A stretch of 64,000 bases of DNA from Bordetella petrii (GCF_017356245.1 NZ_JAFMZZ010000004.1:627163-691162); one strand, 5' to 3'. Positions 25,696 to 35,196 are shown, counted from the stretch's first letter. Numbers and translations are program-made. Notes: a model not told the origin generated them from the letters alone.

Positions 25696-26442
25696 ATGCC
25701 AGTCATCGTCAATGGCGTCGAACTCAGCGATGCCGATCTGGAACAAGAACTGCCTCGCCATGGCGACGCGGCCAATCCGCAGCGCCGCGCCATGACCGCG
25801 CTGGTGCTGCGCCGCGTAATGCTCGACGAAGCCCGGCGCCTGGGCCTGTCCGCCGACAGCGACGAAGCCGCCATCGACGCCCTGCTCGACACGCAGGCCG
25901 GCACACCCGAGCCCGACGACGCCGCGTGCCGTCGTCACTATGACACGCACCCCGACCGCTTCACCGTGGGCGAACTGGTCGAGGCCGACCACATCCTGTT
26001 CCAGGTGACGCCCCAGGTCGATCTGCAGCGCCTGCGCGAACGCGCCGAGGCGGCGCTGCAGCAAGCGCGGGCCGAGCCGGAACGCTTCGCGGAGCTGGCG
26101 CGCGCCTTGTCGAACTGCCCGTCGGCCGCCGTGGGCGGCAGCCTGGGGCAGCTGGGCCGCGGCGATACCGTGCCCGAATTCGAGCGCGCGGTATTCGGCC
26201 AGGCTGCCGGTACGGTGCTGCCGCGCCTGGTGGAAACCCGCCATGGGCTGCACGTCGTGCGCGTCGTCCGCCACGTGCCGGGCCGCCTGCTGCCGTACGA
26301 GCAGGTGGCGCCGCGCATTGCGCAGGCGCTGGCGGCGGCCAGCCGCGATACGGCCTGGCGGCAGTACGCGCGCATGCTGGTCGGGCGCGCCCGCATCGAA
26401 GGCATTGAACTGGAAGGCGCCGACGGCCTCCTGGTGCAGTAA
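25696..26442 (+). CDS. ppiC: Parvulin-type peptidyl-prolyl cis-trans isomerase of the nar operon
   Basis: A 248-residue PpiC-like protein. The parvulin domain spans about residues 100-195, with VEADHILFQVTP, FAELARALSNCPSAAVGGSLGQLGRGDTVPEFERAVF and TRHGLHVVRV. No signal peptide is apparent, so a cytoplasmic role in nitrate reductase folding is likely but unproven. Such a gene often follows narI in beta-proteobacteria. I chose MPVIVNGVELSD as the start; an ATG 13 codons upstream at 25657, almost on the narI stop, is possible. Confidence 0.88.
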   Translation: MPVIVNGVELSDADLEQELPRHGDAANPQRRAMTALVLRRVMLDEARRLGLSADSDEAAIDALLDTQAGTPEPDDAACRRHYDTHPDRFTVGELVEADHILFQVTPQVDLQRLRERAEAALQQARAEPERFAELARALSNCPSAAVGGSLGQLGRGDTVPEFERAVFGQAAGTVLPRLVETRHGLHVVRVVRHVPGRLLPYEQVAPRIAQALAAASRDTAWRQYARMLVGRARIEGIELEGADGLLVQ

Positions 26443-26452
26443 GGCGGCGGCG

Positions 26453-27442
26453 ATGTCTGGCGCGACTTCCCTGGTAGACGGCCATGGCCGGCGCATCGAC
26501 TATTTGCGCGTGTCGGTCACCGACCGCTGCGACTTGCGCTGTACCTACTGCCTGCCTGCCGATTTCAAAGACTTCGACGCGCCCGCGCACTGGCTGAGCC
26601 ATGCCGAGATGGCGCGGCTGGCCGGCGTTTTCGTGGGCCTGGGCGTGCGCAAGCTGCGCCTGACCGGCGGCGAACCCCTGACCCGGGGCGGCTTGCCCGC
26701 CCTGGTGCGCGGGGTGGCCGCGCTGCCCGGCCTGCAAGACCTGTCGTTGTCCACCAACGGCACGCGGCTGGCGCGCCATGCGGCCGCGCTGCGCGCCGCC
26801 GGCGTGGCCCGCCTGAATGTCAGCCTGGACACGCTGGACGCGGGCGCCTACGCGCGCATCACGGGCCGCGACTGCCTGGACGATGTGCTGCGCGGGCTGG
26901 ACGCCGCGCGGGCCGCGGGGTTTTCGCCCATCAAACTCAACGCCGTGGTGCAGGCGCACACGCCCGAACCCGATCTGGACCGGCTGCTGGCCTATGCCTG
27001 CCGGCAGGGATTCATCCTGCGCCTGATCGAGCCGATGCCCGTGGGCGATACCGGCCGGCGCGGCGCCGGCGCCGATCTTTCGGTGCTGGGCAGCCAGCTG
27101 GCCGTCCGCCACGGCCTGATGCCGGCGCTGGCGGGATCGGGCGCGGGCCCGGCACGCTACTGGAGCAACACCGACGGCTGTCTTGTCCTGGGCGTCATCA
27201 CGCCCATGTCGCAGCATTTTTGCGCGGCCTGCAACCGGGTCCGGCTGGGAGCCGACGGCACGCTGTACCTGTGCCTGGGCCAGCGCGACAGTGTGCCGCT
27301 GGGGGCCCAGATGCGCCAGGGCGCCAGCGATGCCCAACTGGCCCTGGCCATCAGGGCCGCCATCGCCGCCAAGCCCGAACGCCACGACTTCCACGCCCGC
27401 CCCGAACACATCGTGCGCTTCATGTCGCAAACCGGCGGCTGA
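26453..27442 (+). CDS. moaA: GTP 3',8-cyclase MoaA (molybdenum cofactor biosynthesis)
   Basis: A radical-SAM enzyme for the first step of molybdenum cofactor synthesis, converting GTP to the cyclic intermediate used by MoaC. The radical-SAM cysteines are C26, C30 and C33 (CDLRCTYC), followed by LTGGEPLTRGGL. The second cluster is bound by FCAACNRVRLGADGTLYLCLG, and the protein ends MSQTGG with the essential Gly-Gly tail. The 329-residue length is standard. Its place in the nar operon supplies cofactor capacity when NarG is induced. Confidence 0.95.
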   Translation: MSGATSLVDGHGRRIDYLRVSVTDRCDLRCTYCLPADFKDFDAPAHWLSHAEMARLAGVFVGLGVRKLRLTGGEPLTRGGLPALVRGVAALPGLQDLSLSTNGTRLARHAAALRAAGVARLNVSLDTLDAGAYARITGRDCLDDVLRGLDAARAAGFSPIKLNAVVQAHTPEPDLDRLLAYACRQGFILRLIEPMPVGDTGRRGAGADLSVLGSQLAVRHGLMPALAGSGAGPARYWSNTDGCLVLGVITPMSQHFCAACNRVRLGADGTLYLCLGQRDSVPLGAQMRQGASDAQLALAIRAAIAAKPERHDFHARPEHIVRFMSQTGG

Positions 27443-27444
27443 CC

Positions 27445-28104
27445 ATGCGCGACCTGCCCGCCACACGCACCCACGACCTGGAACGCTTCATCAGCGGGTT
27501 CCAGCGCTTCCAGCAGCACTATTTCGACGATGCGCCGGCCCTGTTCCGCGACCTGAGCCGCGGCCAGAATCCCGGCACGCTGCTGATCGGCTGCTGCGAT
27601 TCGCGGGTCGACCCGGCCTTGCTGCTGGGGTGCGACCCCGGCGATATCTTCACCGTGCGCAATGTGGCCAACCTGGTGCCGCTGGCCGAAGACGATGGCG
27701 GGCAACAGGGCGTGCTGGCCGCCATCCAGTTCGCGGTAGAGCAGTTGCAGGTCGGCCGTATCATCGTGCTGGGCCACGGCCAGTGCGGGGGGATCCGCGC
27801 GCTGATGGAACAGCGCCTGGACGGCCATGCCCACGACGATTACATCGGGCGCTGGGTCAATATCGCCGAACCCGCGCGCGCGCAGATACTGCGGCAGATG
27901 CCGCATGCCAGCCCGGCCGAACAGCGGCGCGCCTGCGAGCAGGCGTCGATCCTGATTTCGCTGCGCAACCTGGAATCCTTCGCCTGCGTGCAGCGACAGC
28001 TGGCACGCGGCGCCATCAGCCTGCATGGCTGGTATTTCGACCTGGAGGCCGGCGCCCTGCTGGCCTATTCATCGCGGGCCGACGCCTTCCTGCCGCTGAC
28101 CTGA
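27445..28104 (+). CDS. can: Beta-class carbonic anhydrase
   Basis: Interconverts CO2 and bicarbonate. The 219-residue protein has all beta-class landmarks: zinc ligand C50 and the Asp-Arg dyad in CCDSRVDP, and ligands H111 and C114 in GHGQCGGIRAL. Its start lies 2 bp after the moaA stop, so it is in the nar transcription unit. narX starts 40 bp downstream. A carbonic anhydrase inside a nar operon is unusual; it may supply bicarbonate or help cytoplasmic pH balance during nitrate respiration (inference). Confidence 0.94.
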   Translation: MRDLPATRTHDLERFISGFQRFQQHYFDDAPALFRDLSRGQNPGTLLIGCCDSRVDPALLLGCDPGDIFTVRNVANLVPLAEDDGGQQGVLAAIQFAVEQLQVGRIIVLGHGQCGGIRALMEQRLDGHAHDDYIGRWVNIAEPARAQILRQMPHASPAEQRRACEQASILISLRNLESFACVQRQLARGAISLHGWYFDLEAGALLAYSSRADAFLPLT

Positions 28105-28143
28105 GCGGGCATCCAGGGTAGCCTCGCATCCCGTCCGGCACCC

Positions 28144-30123
28144 ATGAAAAAAGCTAAACTTCCTACGTCCACCCGTTGGCGTCGTGACATGACCTCTACA
28201 GAATTTTCCGTGGGCCCGGACGGCCTGCCCACGCTGCGCGACAGCCTGCCTACCCGCATTATTGCCAGTTCGCTGGTTGCCCTGGCGGTCGTGCTGAGCA
28301 TGGTGGCCTGGACGCTATGGCTGTCCTGGGGACTGGAAGGCGCGGGCGCGGCCATCAACGACACTGGCAGCCTGCGCATGGTGGCTACACGTGTGGCGGT
28401 CGAACTGATGCGCCCGGGCGCCGATCGCGGCGCGCAGGTCGACGAATTCGTGCACGCGCAGGACGAAACCCTGGCCCTGCTCGAGCGCGGCAATCCGGCG
28501 CGGCCGCTGTTCCTGCCGGCCGATCCCGCCGTCGGAGCCCAGCTGGGCGTGGTAACAAAATTGTGGGGCCAGACCATGAAACCGGCCGTGGCGCGGGCCC
28601 GGCAGGAGGGCGACATGGCCCCCTATCTTGACGCCCTGCCCGACTTCGTGGCCGAGGCCGACAAGCTGGTGCGCATGATCGAGCTCGACAACGCCGACAA
28701 GACCGCCTTGCTGCGCCTGACCCAGGGCGTGTTGGCGGGCATAGGCAGTGTGGGCACGGTGGCCATGATCTACCTGCTGTACCTGTGGATCATCTCGCCC
28801 GTGCTGCGCCTGCGCGACGGCCTGCAGCGCATGACGGCCGGCGAATTCAGCACCCGCCTGCCGGTCGAGACCCGCGATGAGTTCGGCGTGCTGGCGCGCG
28901 GTTTCAACCTGATGGCCGACAAGCTCGAGAACCTGTATCACAGCCTGGAAAACCGGGTGCGCCGCAAAACGGCCGAACTCGAGGCGCAGAACCGCGAGAT
29001 CGGCGCGCTGTACGACATGGCGGCGTTTCTGAACCAGCCCAACAGCATCGAGGCCATCTGCCGCGGGTTCCTGCAGCGCGTGATGAGCCAGTTTGGCGCC
29101 GCCGGCGGCACCATTCGCGCGCTGGATCCATCCGATGAAAAGCTGAACATGATGGTGTCCGAAGGCCTGTCGCCCGAGCTGGCCGAGGCCGAACGCTGCA
29201 TGCGCGCCGACCACTGCTATTGCGGCGTGGCCACGCAAGAGGGCACGCAGATCGTGCGCGATTTACGCAAAATCGCGCCCATCGAGGCATTTCATTGCGC
29301 CAACGAGGGCTTTCGCAGCCTGGCGGTGTTCCGCATCGTGGCGCGCGACAAGGTGCTGGGCTCGTTTTCGCTGCATTTCAAGATGCGGCGCCAGGTGTCG
29401 CCCGCCGAGACCCAGATGCTGGAGACCCTGGGCCAGCACCTGGGCGTGGCGCTGGAAAACCGCCGGCTGGATGCCCACGCGCGGCAGCTGGCCGTGGTGC
29501 GCGAACGCAGCCTGATGGCCCAGGGCCTGCACGACAGCATTGCGCAGGGCCTGAACTTCCTTAAACTGCAGTTGCAGCTGCTGGACGATGCCGTGGCGCG
29601 CGGCGACCAGAACGACGTGCGCGAGATCGTGCCGCTGCTGCGTACCGGCGTGGAAGAAAGCTACCAGGATGTGCGCGAGCTGCTGGTGAATTTCCGCACC
29701 AAGCTCGACCAGGGCGAATTGCCCGACGCCATCGAAGAGGCCGTGCTGCGGTTCCGGCGCCAGACCGGCATCGAAGTCGACCTGGACATGCAGTACGGCA
29801 CCGACCGGCCGCTGCCGCCCGAGCAGCAGTTGCAGGTGCTGTTCATTTTGCAGGAGGCCCTGTCGAACGTGCGCAAGCATGCCCAGGCCAGCCACGTGCG
29901 GGTGCGGTTGAGAAACAACCAGGATTTCGAAATGGAGATCACCGATGACGGCATCGGCTACGATCCCGACGAGGTGGGACAGCGGGAAGAAAGCCACATC
30001 GGGCTGCATATCATGCGCGAACGGGCCGCCCGTCTCAACGCTGTGATAAAACTGATGTCCCGGCCCGGCGCCGGCGCCACGGTACGGCTGGTGCTGCCCC
30101 GTGCCGCGCGCCGCGCCGCCTGA
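28144..30123 (+). CDS. narX: Nitrate/nitrite sensor histidine kinase NarX
   Basis: A 659-residue sensor with TM1 near residues 38-62, a periplasmic domain containing a P-box-like INDTGSLRMVATRVAVELM that should bind nitrate, TM2 near 195-225, HAMP, a cytoplasmic GAF-like region with a cysteine cluster (CMRADHCYCG), and a HisKA_3/HATPase module. The phosphoacceptor is H463 in GLHDSIAQGLNFLKLQ; ATP-binding motifs are NVRKHAQASHV and TDDGIGYDPDE. The start could also be the ATG at 28189. It is followed by its regulator narL after 15 bp. Confidence 0.93.
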   Translation: MKKAKLPTSTRWRRDMTSTEFSVGPDGLPTLRDSLPTRIIASSLVALAVVLSMVAWTLWLSWGLEGAGAAINDTGSLRMVATRVAVELMRPGADRGAQVDEFVHAQDETLALLERGNPARPLFLPADPAVGAQLGVVTKLWGQTMKPAVARARQEGDMAPYLDALPDFVAEADKLVRMIELDNADKTALLRLTQGVLAGIGSVGTVAMIYLLYLWIISPVLRLRDGLQRMTAGEFSTRLPVETRDEFGVLARGFNLMADKLENLYHSLENRVRRKTAELEAQNREIGALYDMAAFLNQPNSIEAICRGFLQRVMSQFGAAGGTIRALDPSDEKLNMMVSEGLSPELAEAERCMRADHCYCGVATQEGTQIVRDLRKIAPIEAFHCANEGFRSLAVFRIVARDKVLGSFSLHFKMRRQVSPAETQMLETLGQHLGVALENRRLDAHARQLAVVRERSLMAQGLHDSIAQGLNFLKLQLQLLDDAVARGDQNDVREIVPLLRTGVEESYQDVRELLVNFRTKLDQGELPDAIEEAVLRFRRQTGIEVDLDMQYGTDRPLPPEQQLQVLFILQEALSNVRKHAQASHVRVRLRNNQDFEMEITDDGIGYDPDEVGQREESHIGLHIMRERAARLNAVIKLMSRPGAGATVRLVLPRAARRAA

Positions 30124-30138
30124 GTTTTCCGCTATCCC

Positions 30139-30801
30139 ATGGCTATCCGTATCCTGCTTATCGACGACCACAGCCTGTTTCGCTCGGGCGTGCGGCTGCT
30201 GCTGCAGCGCCAGCCCGATTTCGAAATCGTGGCCGAGGCGGCGGATGGCCTGGAGGGCGTCAAGCGCGCCAAGGAATTCCAGCCCGACGTCATACTGCTG
30301 GACCTGAACATGCCCGGCCTGTCGGGCCTGGAAACCCTGCAATTGCTGGTGCAGGACGTGCCGCGCAGCACGGTGGTCATCCTGACGGTCTCGGAAGAAG
30401 CCGACGAGCTCAGCCAGGCCTTGCGCGATGGCGCGCGCGGCTACCTGGTCAAGAATATCGACGCCGAGGCGCTGACGGCCGCGATCCGCCGCGCCGCCAC
30501 GGGCGAGCCCGTGATCGCCGACAACATGACCGCCAAGCTGGTCGACCGCTTCCGCGAGCAGGCCACGCAGGGCGCCACGGGCGGAGCCAGCGGCGAACGC
30601 ACCCGCCTGACCACGCGCGAGCGCGAGATCGTCCAGTGCCTGGCGCACGGCGCCAGCAACAAGGTCATTGCCCGGCAGCTGGACATTGCCGAAAGCACGG
30701 TCAAGATCCATGTCCAGAACATTCTCAAGAAACTGAACCTGACCAGCCGGGTACAGGTGGCGGTGTATGCCGTCGAACACGGGTTGGTTGCGGACGATTG
30801 A
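30139..30801 (+). CDS. narL: Nitrate/nitrite response regulator NarL
   Basis: A 220-residue response regulator: an N-terminal receiver (IRILLIDDHSLFRSGVRLLL, the phospho-Asp in DVILLDLNMPGLSGLE, the Lys in RGYLVKNID) joined to a LuxR-type helix-turn-helix (LTTREREIVQCLAHGASNKVIARQLDIAESTVKIHVQNIL). It pairs with NarX and should regulate narK1/narK2/narGHJI in response to nitrate. No clear NarL heptamer pair was found upstream of these genes by eye. Confidence 0.94.
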   Translation: MAIRILLIDDHSLFRSGVRLLLQRQPDFEIVAEAADGLEGVKRAKEFQPDVILLDLNMPGLSGLETLQLLVQDVPRSTVVILTVSEEADELSQALRDGARGYLVKNIDAEALTAAIRRAATGEPVIADNMTAKLVDRFREQATQGATGGASGERTRLTTREREIVQCLAHGASNKVIARQLDIAESTVKIHVQNILKKLNLTSRVQVAVYAVEHGLVADD

Positions 30802-30834
30802 ATCCGGCAGCCGGCCGGACCACAGGGGAAATCC

Positions 30835-32601
30835 ATGGCAGTAGAAGGCGACGCGGGCGAGCTGGCCAAGGTCGTGGTGTTGTTGGGCGCGGCGGTGGTA
30901 GCGGTACCACTGTTCCGCCGCCTGGGGCTGGGGTCGGTGCTGGGCTACCTGGCCGCCGGGCTGGTCATCGGGCCGTTCGGGCTGGGCCTGTTCCGCGATC
31001 CGCAAACCATCTTGCACACGGCCGAGCTGGGCGTGGTGATGTTCCTGTTCATCATCGGCCTGGAAATGCGCCCGTCGCACCTGTGGGCCCTGCGCGGCGA
31101 GATATTCGGGCTGGGCAGCCTGCAGGTGCTGGTGTGCGGCCTGTTGCTGACCGGCGTGGGGCTGGCGTTCGGGTTTCCGTTGGCCGTGTCGTTCATTTGC
31201 GCCATGGGCTTCGTGCTGACTTCCACGGCCATTGTCATGCAACTGCTGGGTGAACGCGGCGATATCGCGACCCCGCGCGGGCAGAAGATCGTATCCATCC
31301 TGCTGCTGGAAGACCTGCTGATCGTGCCGCTGCTTGCGCTGGTGGCGTTCATTGCGCCGCCGGGCGCCCAGCACGCCGAGGCGCCCACCGCCGCGTCGCG
31401 CTGGCTGGACGTGGGCATCGGCGTGGGCGCATTGGCGGCGCTGGTGGTGGCGGGCATCTGGCTGCTGAACCCGCTGTTCCGCCTGCTGGCGCGCGCCAAG
31501 GCGCGCGAGGTGATGACCGCCGCGGCGCTGCTGGTGGTGCTGGGCTCGGCCCTGCTGATGCAATGGGGCGGGCTGTCGATGGCCATGGGGGCGTTCCTGG
31601 CCGGCGTGCTGTTGTCGGAATCCACGTTCCGCCACCAGCTGGAAGCCGACATCGAACCCTTCCGCGGCCTGCTGCTGGGCCTGTTCTTCCTGGGCGTGGG
31701 CATGTCGCTGGATCTGACCGTGGTGGCGCGCAACGCCTCGCTGATCGTGGCCGGCGTGCTGGCCATGATGGCCGTCAAGGCATTGTGCATCTATGGCACT
31801 GCAAGGCTGGCCAAAAGCTCGCGGGCCGAGGCGCTGGACCGCGCCGTGCTGATGGCCCAGGGCGGCGAGTTTGCGTTCGTGCTGTTTTCGGCCGCGCTGG
31901 CCAATGGGGTCATCGACCCGGTGGTGAATGCCAACATGACCGCCATCGTGGTGCTGTCGATGGCGCTGACGCCGCTGGCCGTGCTGGCGCACAAGCGCTG
32001 GGCGCCGCGCCCCGGCGTATCCACCGAAGGGCTCGAGGCGCCCAGCGACCAGATCGGCCGCGCGCTGGTGATCGGCTTCGGCCGCGTGGGCCAGATCGCC
32101 AGCCAGCACATGCTGGCCATGGGCGCCGAGATCACCATCATCGATAACGACCCCGAGATGATCCGCAGCGCGGCCAATTTCGGTTTCAAGGTCTATTACG
32201 GCGACGGCACGCGCACCGACGTGCTGCATGCCGCCGGCGCCAAGCACGCCCAGGCCATCCTGGTGTGCGCCAACGGCTGGTCCACGGTGACGCAGATGGT
32301 GGAACGCATCAAGGCGGTGTGCCCGCATTCGCGCATTCTGGCGCGTGCGTTCGACCGCGAGCATGCGCTGGAGCTGCACAAGGCGGACGTCGATTTCCAG
32401 GTGCGCGAGACCTTCGAGTCGGCCATGGTGCTGGGCCGCCAGGCCACCATGGCGCTGGGCGCCACGCCCGAGGCGGCGGACGAGATCGCCGAGGAGATCC
32501 GCCGCCGCGATGCCGAGCGCTTTCAGCTGGAAGTGACGGGCGGCCTGTTCGCCGGCCGCGCGCTGCTGCTGAACAACCAGTCGGCCGAGCACGACCGCTA
32601 G
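30835..32601 (+). CDS. CPA2-family cation:proton antiporter with TrkA-N domain (Kef-type)
   Basis: A 588-residue monovalent-cation/proton antiporter. About twelve TM helices fill residues 1-385. Family motifs include VLTSTAIVMQLLGERG and LLEDLLIVPLLALVAF, where the Asp is the conserved helix-5 residue of Kef/CPA2 proteins. A cytoplasmic TrkA-N (RCK) NAD-binding domain starts at ALVIGFGRVGQIASQHML. A GGGGAAA ribosome site precedes the ATG. It lies 33 bp after narL and may be read through from the nar operon, but a K+ or Na+ specificity cannot be assigned. Confidence 0.9.
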   Translation: MAVEGDAGELAKVVVLLGAAVVAVPLFRRLGLGSVLGYLAAGLVIGPFGLGLFRDPQTILHTAELGVVMFLFIIGLEMRPSHLWALRGEIFGLGSLQVLVCGLLLTGVGLAFGFPLAVSFICAMGFVLTSTAIVMQLLGERGDIATPRGQKIVSILLLEDLLIVPLLALVAFIAPPGAQHAEAPTAASRWLDVGIGVGALAALVVAGIWLLNPLFRLLARAKAREVMTAAALLVVLGSALLMQWGGLSMAMGAFLAGVLLSESTFRHQLEADIEPFRGLLLGLFFLGVGMSLDLTVVARNASLIVAGVLAMMAVKALCIYGTARLAKSSRAEALDRAVLMAQGGEFAFVLFSAALANGVIDPVVNANMTAIVVLSMALTPLAVLAHKRWAPRPGVSTEGLEAPSDQIGRALVIGFGRVGQIASQHMLAMGAEITIIDNDPEMIRSAANFGFKVYYGDGTRTDVLHAAGAKHAQAILVCANGWSTVTQMVERIKAVCPHSRILARAFDREHALELHKADVDFQVRETFESAMVLGRQATMALGATPEAADEIAEEIRRRDAERFQLEVTGGLFAGRALLLNNQSAEHDR

Positions 32602-32619
32602 AGGGCCCGCGCACGGGAT

Positions 32620-34368
32620 TCAGCGCAGCGCCAGCAACACCACCAGCGCCAGCGCCAGCAGCAGGCTCAGGCCCTTCCAGAAAGCCAGCGGATTGCGCTC
32701 GAGCAGCGGCGGGCGGGCCCGCGCGTCTACCGGCGCGCACGGGTGGCGCAAGGCATGCGTGAATTCAGAGAGTTCCTGGTAGCGCCGCCGCGGATCGGGG
32801 TGGACCGCCAGGCTGAGCACGCCGTCGACCCAGGCCGGAATGGCGCGTTGTTCGTCCAGCGCCGATTCATACCGCAGCTGCCGCTGGGCCGCGCGGGTGC
32901 GGGCCTGGGCCGCCTGGGCGCCATAGGGCAGCCGTCCGGTCAGCATCTGGTAGGCGATGGCGCCCAGCGAATAGATGTCGGATACGGTGCTGCCCGGTTC
33001 GCCCAGGAAATATTCGGGCGCGGCATATTGCGCCGTGCCCAGCATCGGCGGTGCCTGGCCGGTGGCCGCCATTTCGGCAATGCCCGCCACCCGTGTCGAA
33101 CCGAGGTCGATGATGCGGGCCGTGCCGGCGGCGTCGATCAGAATGTTCTCGGGCCGCAGGTCCTGGTGCACCATTTCCTGGCGGTGGAACGCCTGCAGGC
33201 CCTTGGCGACCTGTTCGACGATGTCCACGACCTGTTCCAGCGGCGGCGCGCGATGCGCGGCCATCCAGCGCGCCAGGGTGATGCCTTCGAGATGTTCGCT
33301 GACCGTATACAGGCTGCGGCGCGGGCGCGCCGCCGGCCAGGCCCGCACAACGTGGCGGCTGTCGAGGCGGCGCGCAATCCATTCTTCCATCAGCAGGCGT
33401 TCAAGGTAGGCCGGATCATGGCGCTGGTCCAGCGACGGAATCTTGATCGCCACCACGGCGCCGGTGGCGATGTCGGTGGCCCGGTAGACATGGCTGCGGC
33501 TGCTGGCATGCAGTTCCTGGTCGATGCGAAAGCCCTCGAATTCCATGCCGGCCTGCAGCAGCGGCGGGCACGGCAAGGCGCGGACCCGGCGGGCCGCCTC
33601 GCCGGCATCCGGGGCAGGCAGCTCGTCGATCCGCAGGATCTGCACGGTCAGGTTGTCGGGGCTGCCGCAGGCATAGGCCAGCTCGGCCAGCGATGCCGCG
33701 GCGCCGTCCAGGTCCGGGGCATGAGTGTGCACCGCCTGGACCACGGCGGCGGCATCCACGTGTTCGTGCACGCCATCGGTGGCCAGCACGAAGATATCGC
33801 CGGCTTCGATGCGCCGCGTGTGATAGTCGACCTGCAGGTGCGGCGCCAGGCCCAGCGCGCGGCCCAGGCAGCTTTTGTCGTGCGATACCCAGATGCGGTG
33901 GTCGTCGGTCAGTTGTTCCAGGATGGCCCCGCGCAACCGATAGATGCGCGCGTCGCCGACGTGCAGGATGTGCGCGGTGGTGGACTTCAGCACCAGCACG
34001 CTCATGGCGCACACGTAGCCGCGGTCGCGGTCGTGGCGGTGCGGCCCCTGGCGGGTTTGCGCGTGCAGCCAGGCATTGGCGGCCGACAGCACCCGCTGCG
34101 CCGACTTGTTCACCGACCAGGATTCCGGGGTGCAGTAGTAGTCTTCCAGAAAGCCGGCCACCGCGGTTTCGCTGGCGATGCGGCTGACCTCGCTGCTGCT
34201 GATCCCGTCGGCCAGCGCCGCCGCGATGCCCTTGGCGGCCAGCAGCGCGCCCTCGGGAATGCACAGGCCATGGAAGTCCTGGTTGGATGGCTTGCGGCCC
34301 CGGTCGGAATACTGGCCAGCCGCCACGCGCAGCTGGCCCGCGCCGGGGCGGGATGCGGAGCGGTCCAT
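32620..34368 (-). CDS. Tail-anchored bifunctional PP2C phosphatase / Ser-Thr protein kinase
   Basis: A 582-residue fusion. Residues about 10-250 form a PP2C phosphatase with metal-binding Asp motifs SDRGRKPSNQD, ALADGIS, LATDGVHEHV and GSPDNLTVQ. Residues about 280-540 form a Hanks-type kinase with the ATP-binding Lys in VVAIKIP, catalytic HQDLRPEN and IIDLGST in place of DFG. The glycine-rich loop is poor (ASSRSHVY). The C-terminus LSLLLALALVVLLALR is a single TM anchor, which places both domains in the cytoplasm. It follows the FNT channel gene after 15 bp, suggesting it regulates that channel (inference). Confidence 0.9.
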   Translation of the reverse strand: MDRSASRPGAGQLRVAAGQYSDRGRKPSNQDFHGLCIPEGALLAAKGIAAALADGISSSEVSRIASETAVAGFLEDYYCTPESWSVNKSAQRVLSAANAWLHAQTRQGPHRHDRDRGYVCAMSVLVLKSTTAHILHVGDARIYRLRGAILEQLTDDHRIWVSHDKSCLGRALGLAPHLQVDYHTRRIEAGDIFVLATDGVHEHVDAAAVVQAVHTHAPDLDGAAASLAELAYACGSPDNLTVQILRIDELPAPDAGEAARRVRALPCPPLLQAGMEFEGFRIDQELHASSRSHVYRATDIATGAVVAIKIPSLDQRHDPAYLERLLMEEWIARRLDSRHVVRAWPAARPRRSLYTVSEHLEGITLARWMAAHRAPPLEQVVDIVEQVAKGLQAFHRQEMVHQDLRPENILIDAAGTARIIDLGSTRVAGIAEMAATGQAPPMLGTAQYAAPEYFLGEPGSTVSDIYSLGAIAYQMLTGRLPYGAQAAQARTRAAQRQLRYESALDEQRAIPAWVDGVLSLAVHPDPRRRYQELSEFTHALRHPCAPVDARARPPLLERNPLAFWKGLSLLLALALVVLLALR

Positions 34369-34383
34369 GCGCCTGCCCGGCGA

Positions 34384-35196
34384 TCAGCCGAAGCTGCGTT
34401 TGGGCGCGGTTTTCATGTGCGTGGTGTAGAGCGTCAGGCCGGTGAGCGAGATGCCGCCCACCAGGTTGCCCAGCACCACCGGGATCTCGTTCCAGATCAG
34501 GTAGTCCATGATGGAAAAGTTGCCGCCCAGGATCAGCGCCGACGGGAACAGGAACATGTTCACCACCGAGTGCTCGAAACCCATGTAGAAAAACAGCATG
34601 ACGGGCATCCACATGGCGATGACCTTGCCGCTGACCGTGGTGGAGATCATGGCGCCCACCACGCCCAGCGACACCATCCAGTTGCACAGCACGCCGCGGA
34701 TAAAGATGGTGAGCATGCCGGCCGCGCCGTATTCCTTGTAGCCCAGCGTGCGGTTCTCGCCGATGTGCGAGATCACTTCGCCCACCTTGCCGGCCGGGAT
34801 CGAGAACCCGTAGGTGAACACGATTGCCATCAGCACCGCCACCGTCAGCGCGCCCAGGAAATTGCCCACGAACACCACGCCCCAGTGTTTCAGGATGGCG
34901 CGCGGCGTGACGCCGGGCCGCTTGTCGAACCAGGCCAAGGGCGTCAGCGTGAACACGCCCGTCAGCAAATCGAAGCCCATCAGGTACAGGATGCAGAAGC
35001 CCACGGGAAAGAGCGCGGCGCCCAGGATGGGCGAGCCGGTCTGCACATTGATGGTGACGGCGAACACCGCGGCAATGGCCAGGATGGCGCCGGCCATGTA
35101 GGCACGGATCAGCGAGTCGCGGGTCGCCATGTAGATTTTCGATTCGCCCGCATCCACCATCTTGGTGACGAATTCTGAAGGGACCAGGTAGGACAT
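34384..35196 (-). CDS. Formate/nitrite transporter family channel (FocA/NirC-like)
   Basis: A 270-residue FNT protein with six predicted TM helices and the usual broken-helix motifs: MGFDLLTGVFTLTPLAW, GNFLGALTVA, RGVLCNWMVSLGV, and the conserved pore His in GFEHSVVNMF. FNT pentamers conduct formate or nitrite. Given the nearby nitrate reductase genes, nitrite export or uptake is the better guess. The start MSYLVPSEFV is preferred over an ATG 12 codons upstream. The 227 bp before mnmE hold no gene I can recognise. Confidence 0.93.
   Translation of the reverse strand: MSYLVPSEFVTKMVDAGESKIYMATRDSLIRAYMAGAILAIAAVFAVTINVQTGSPILGAALFPVGFCILYLMGFDLLTGVFTLTPLAWFDKRPGVTPRAILKHWGVVFVGNFLGALTVAVLMAIVFTYGFSIPAGKVGEVISHIGENRTLGYKEYGAAGMLTIFIRGVLCNWMVSLGVVGAMISTTVSGKVIAMWMPVMLFFYMGFEHSVVNMFLFPSALILGGNFSIMDYLIWNEIPVVLGNLVGGISLTGLTLYTTHMKTAPKRSFG

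Noticed and set aside
29263..32592. 1109-codon minus-strand frame opposite narX-narL-kef
   Set aside because: It runs antisense through three well-supported genes and has a Gln/His/Arg-rich shadow composition with no recognisable motif.
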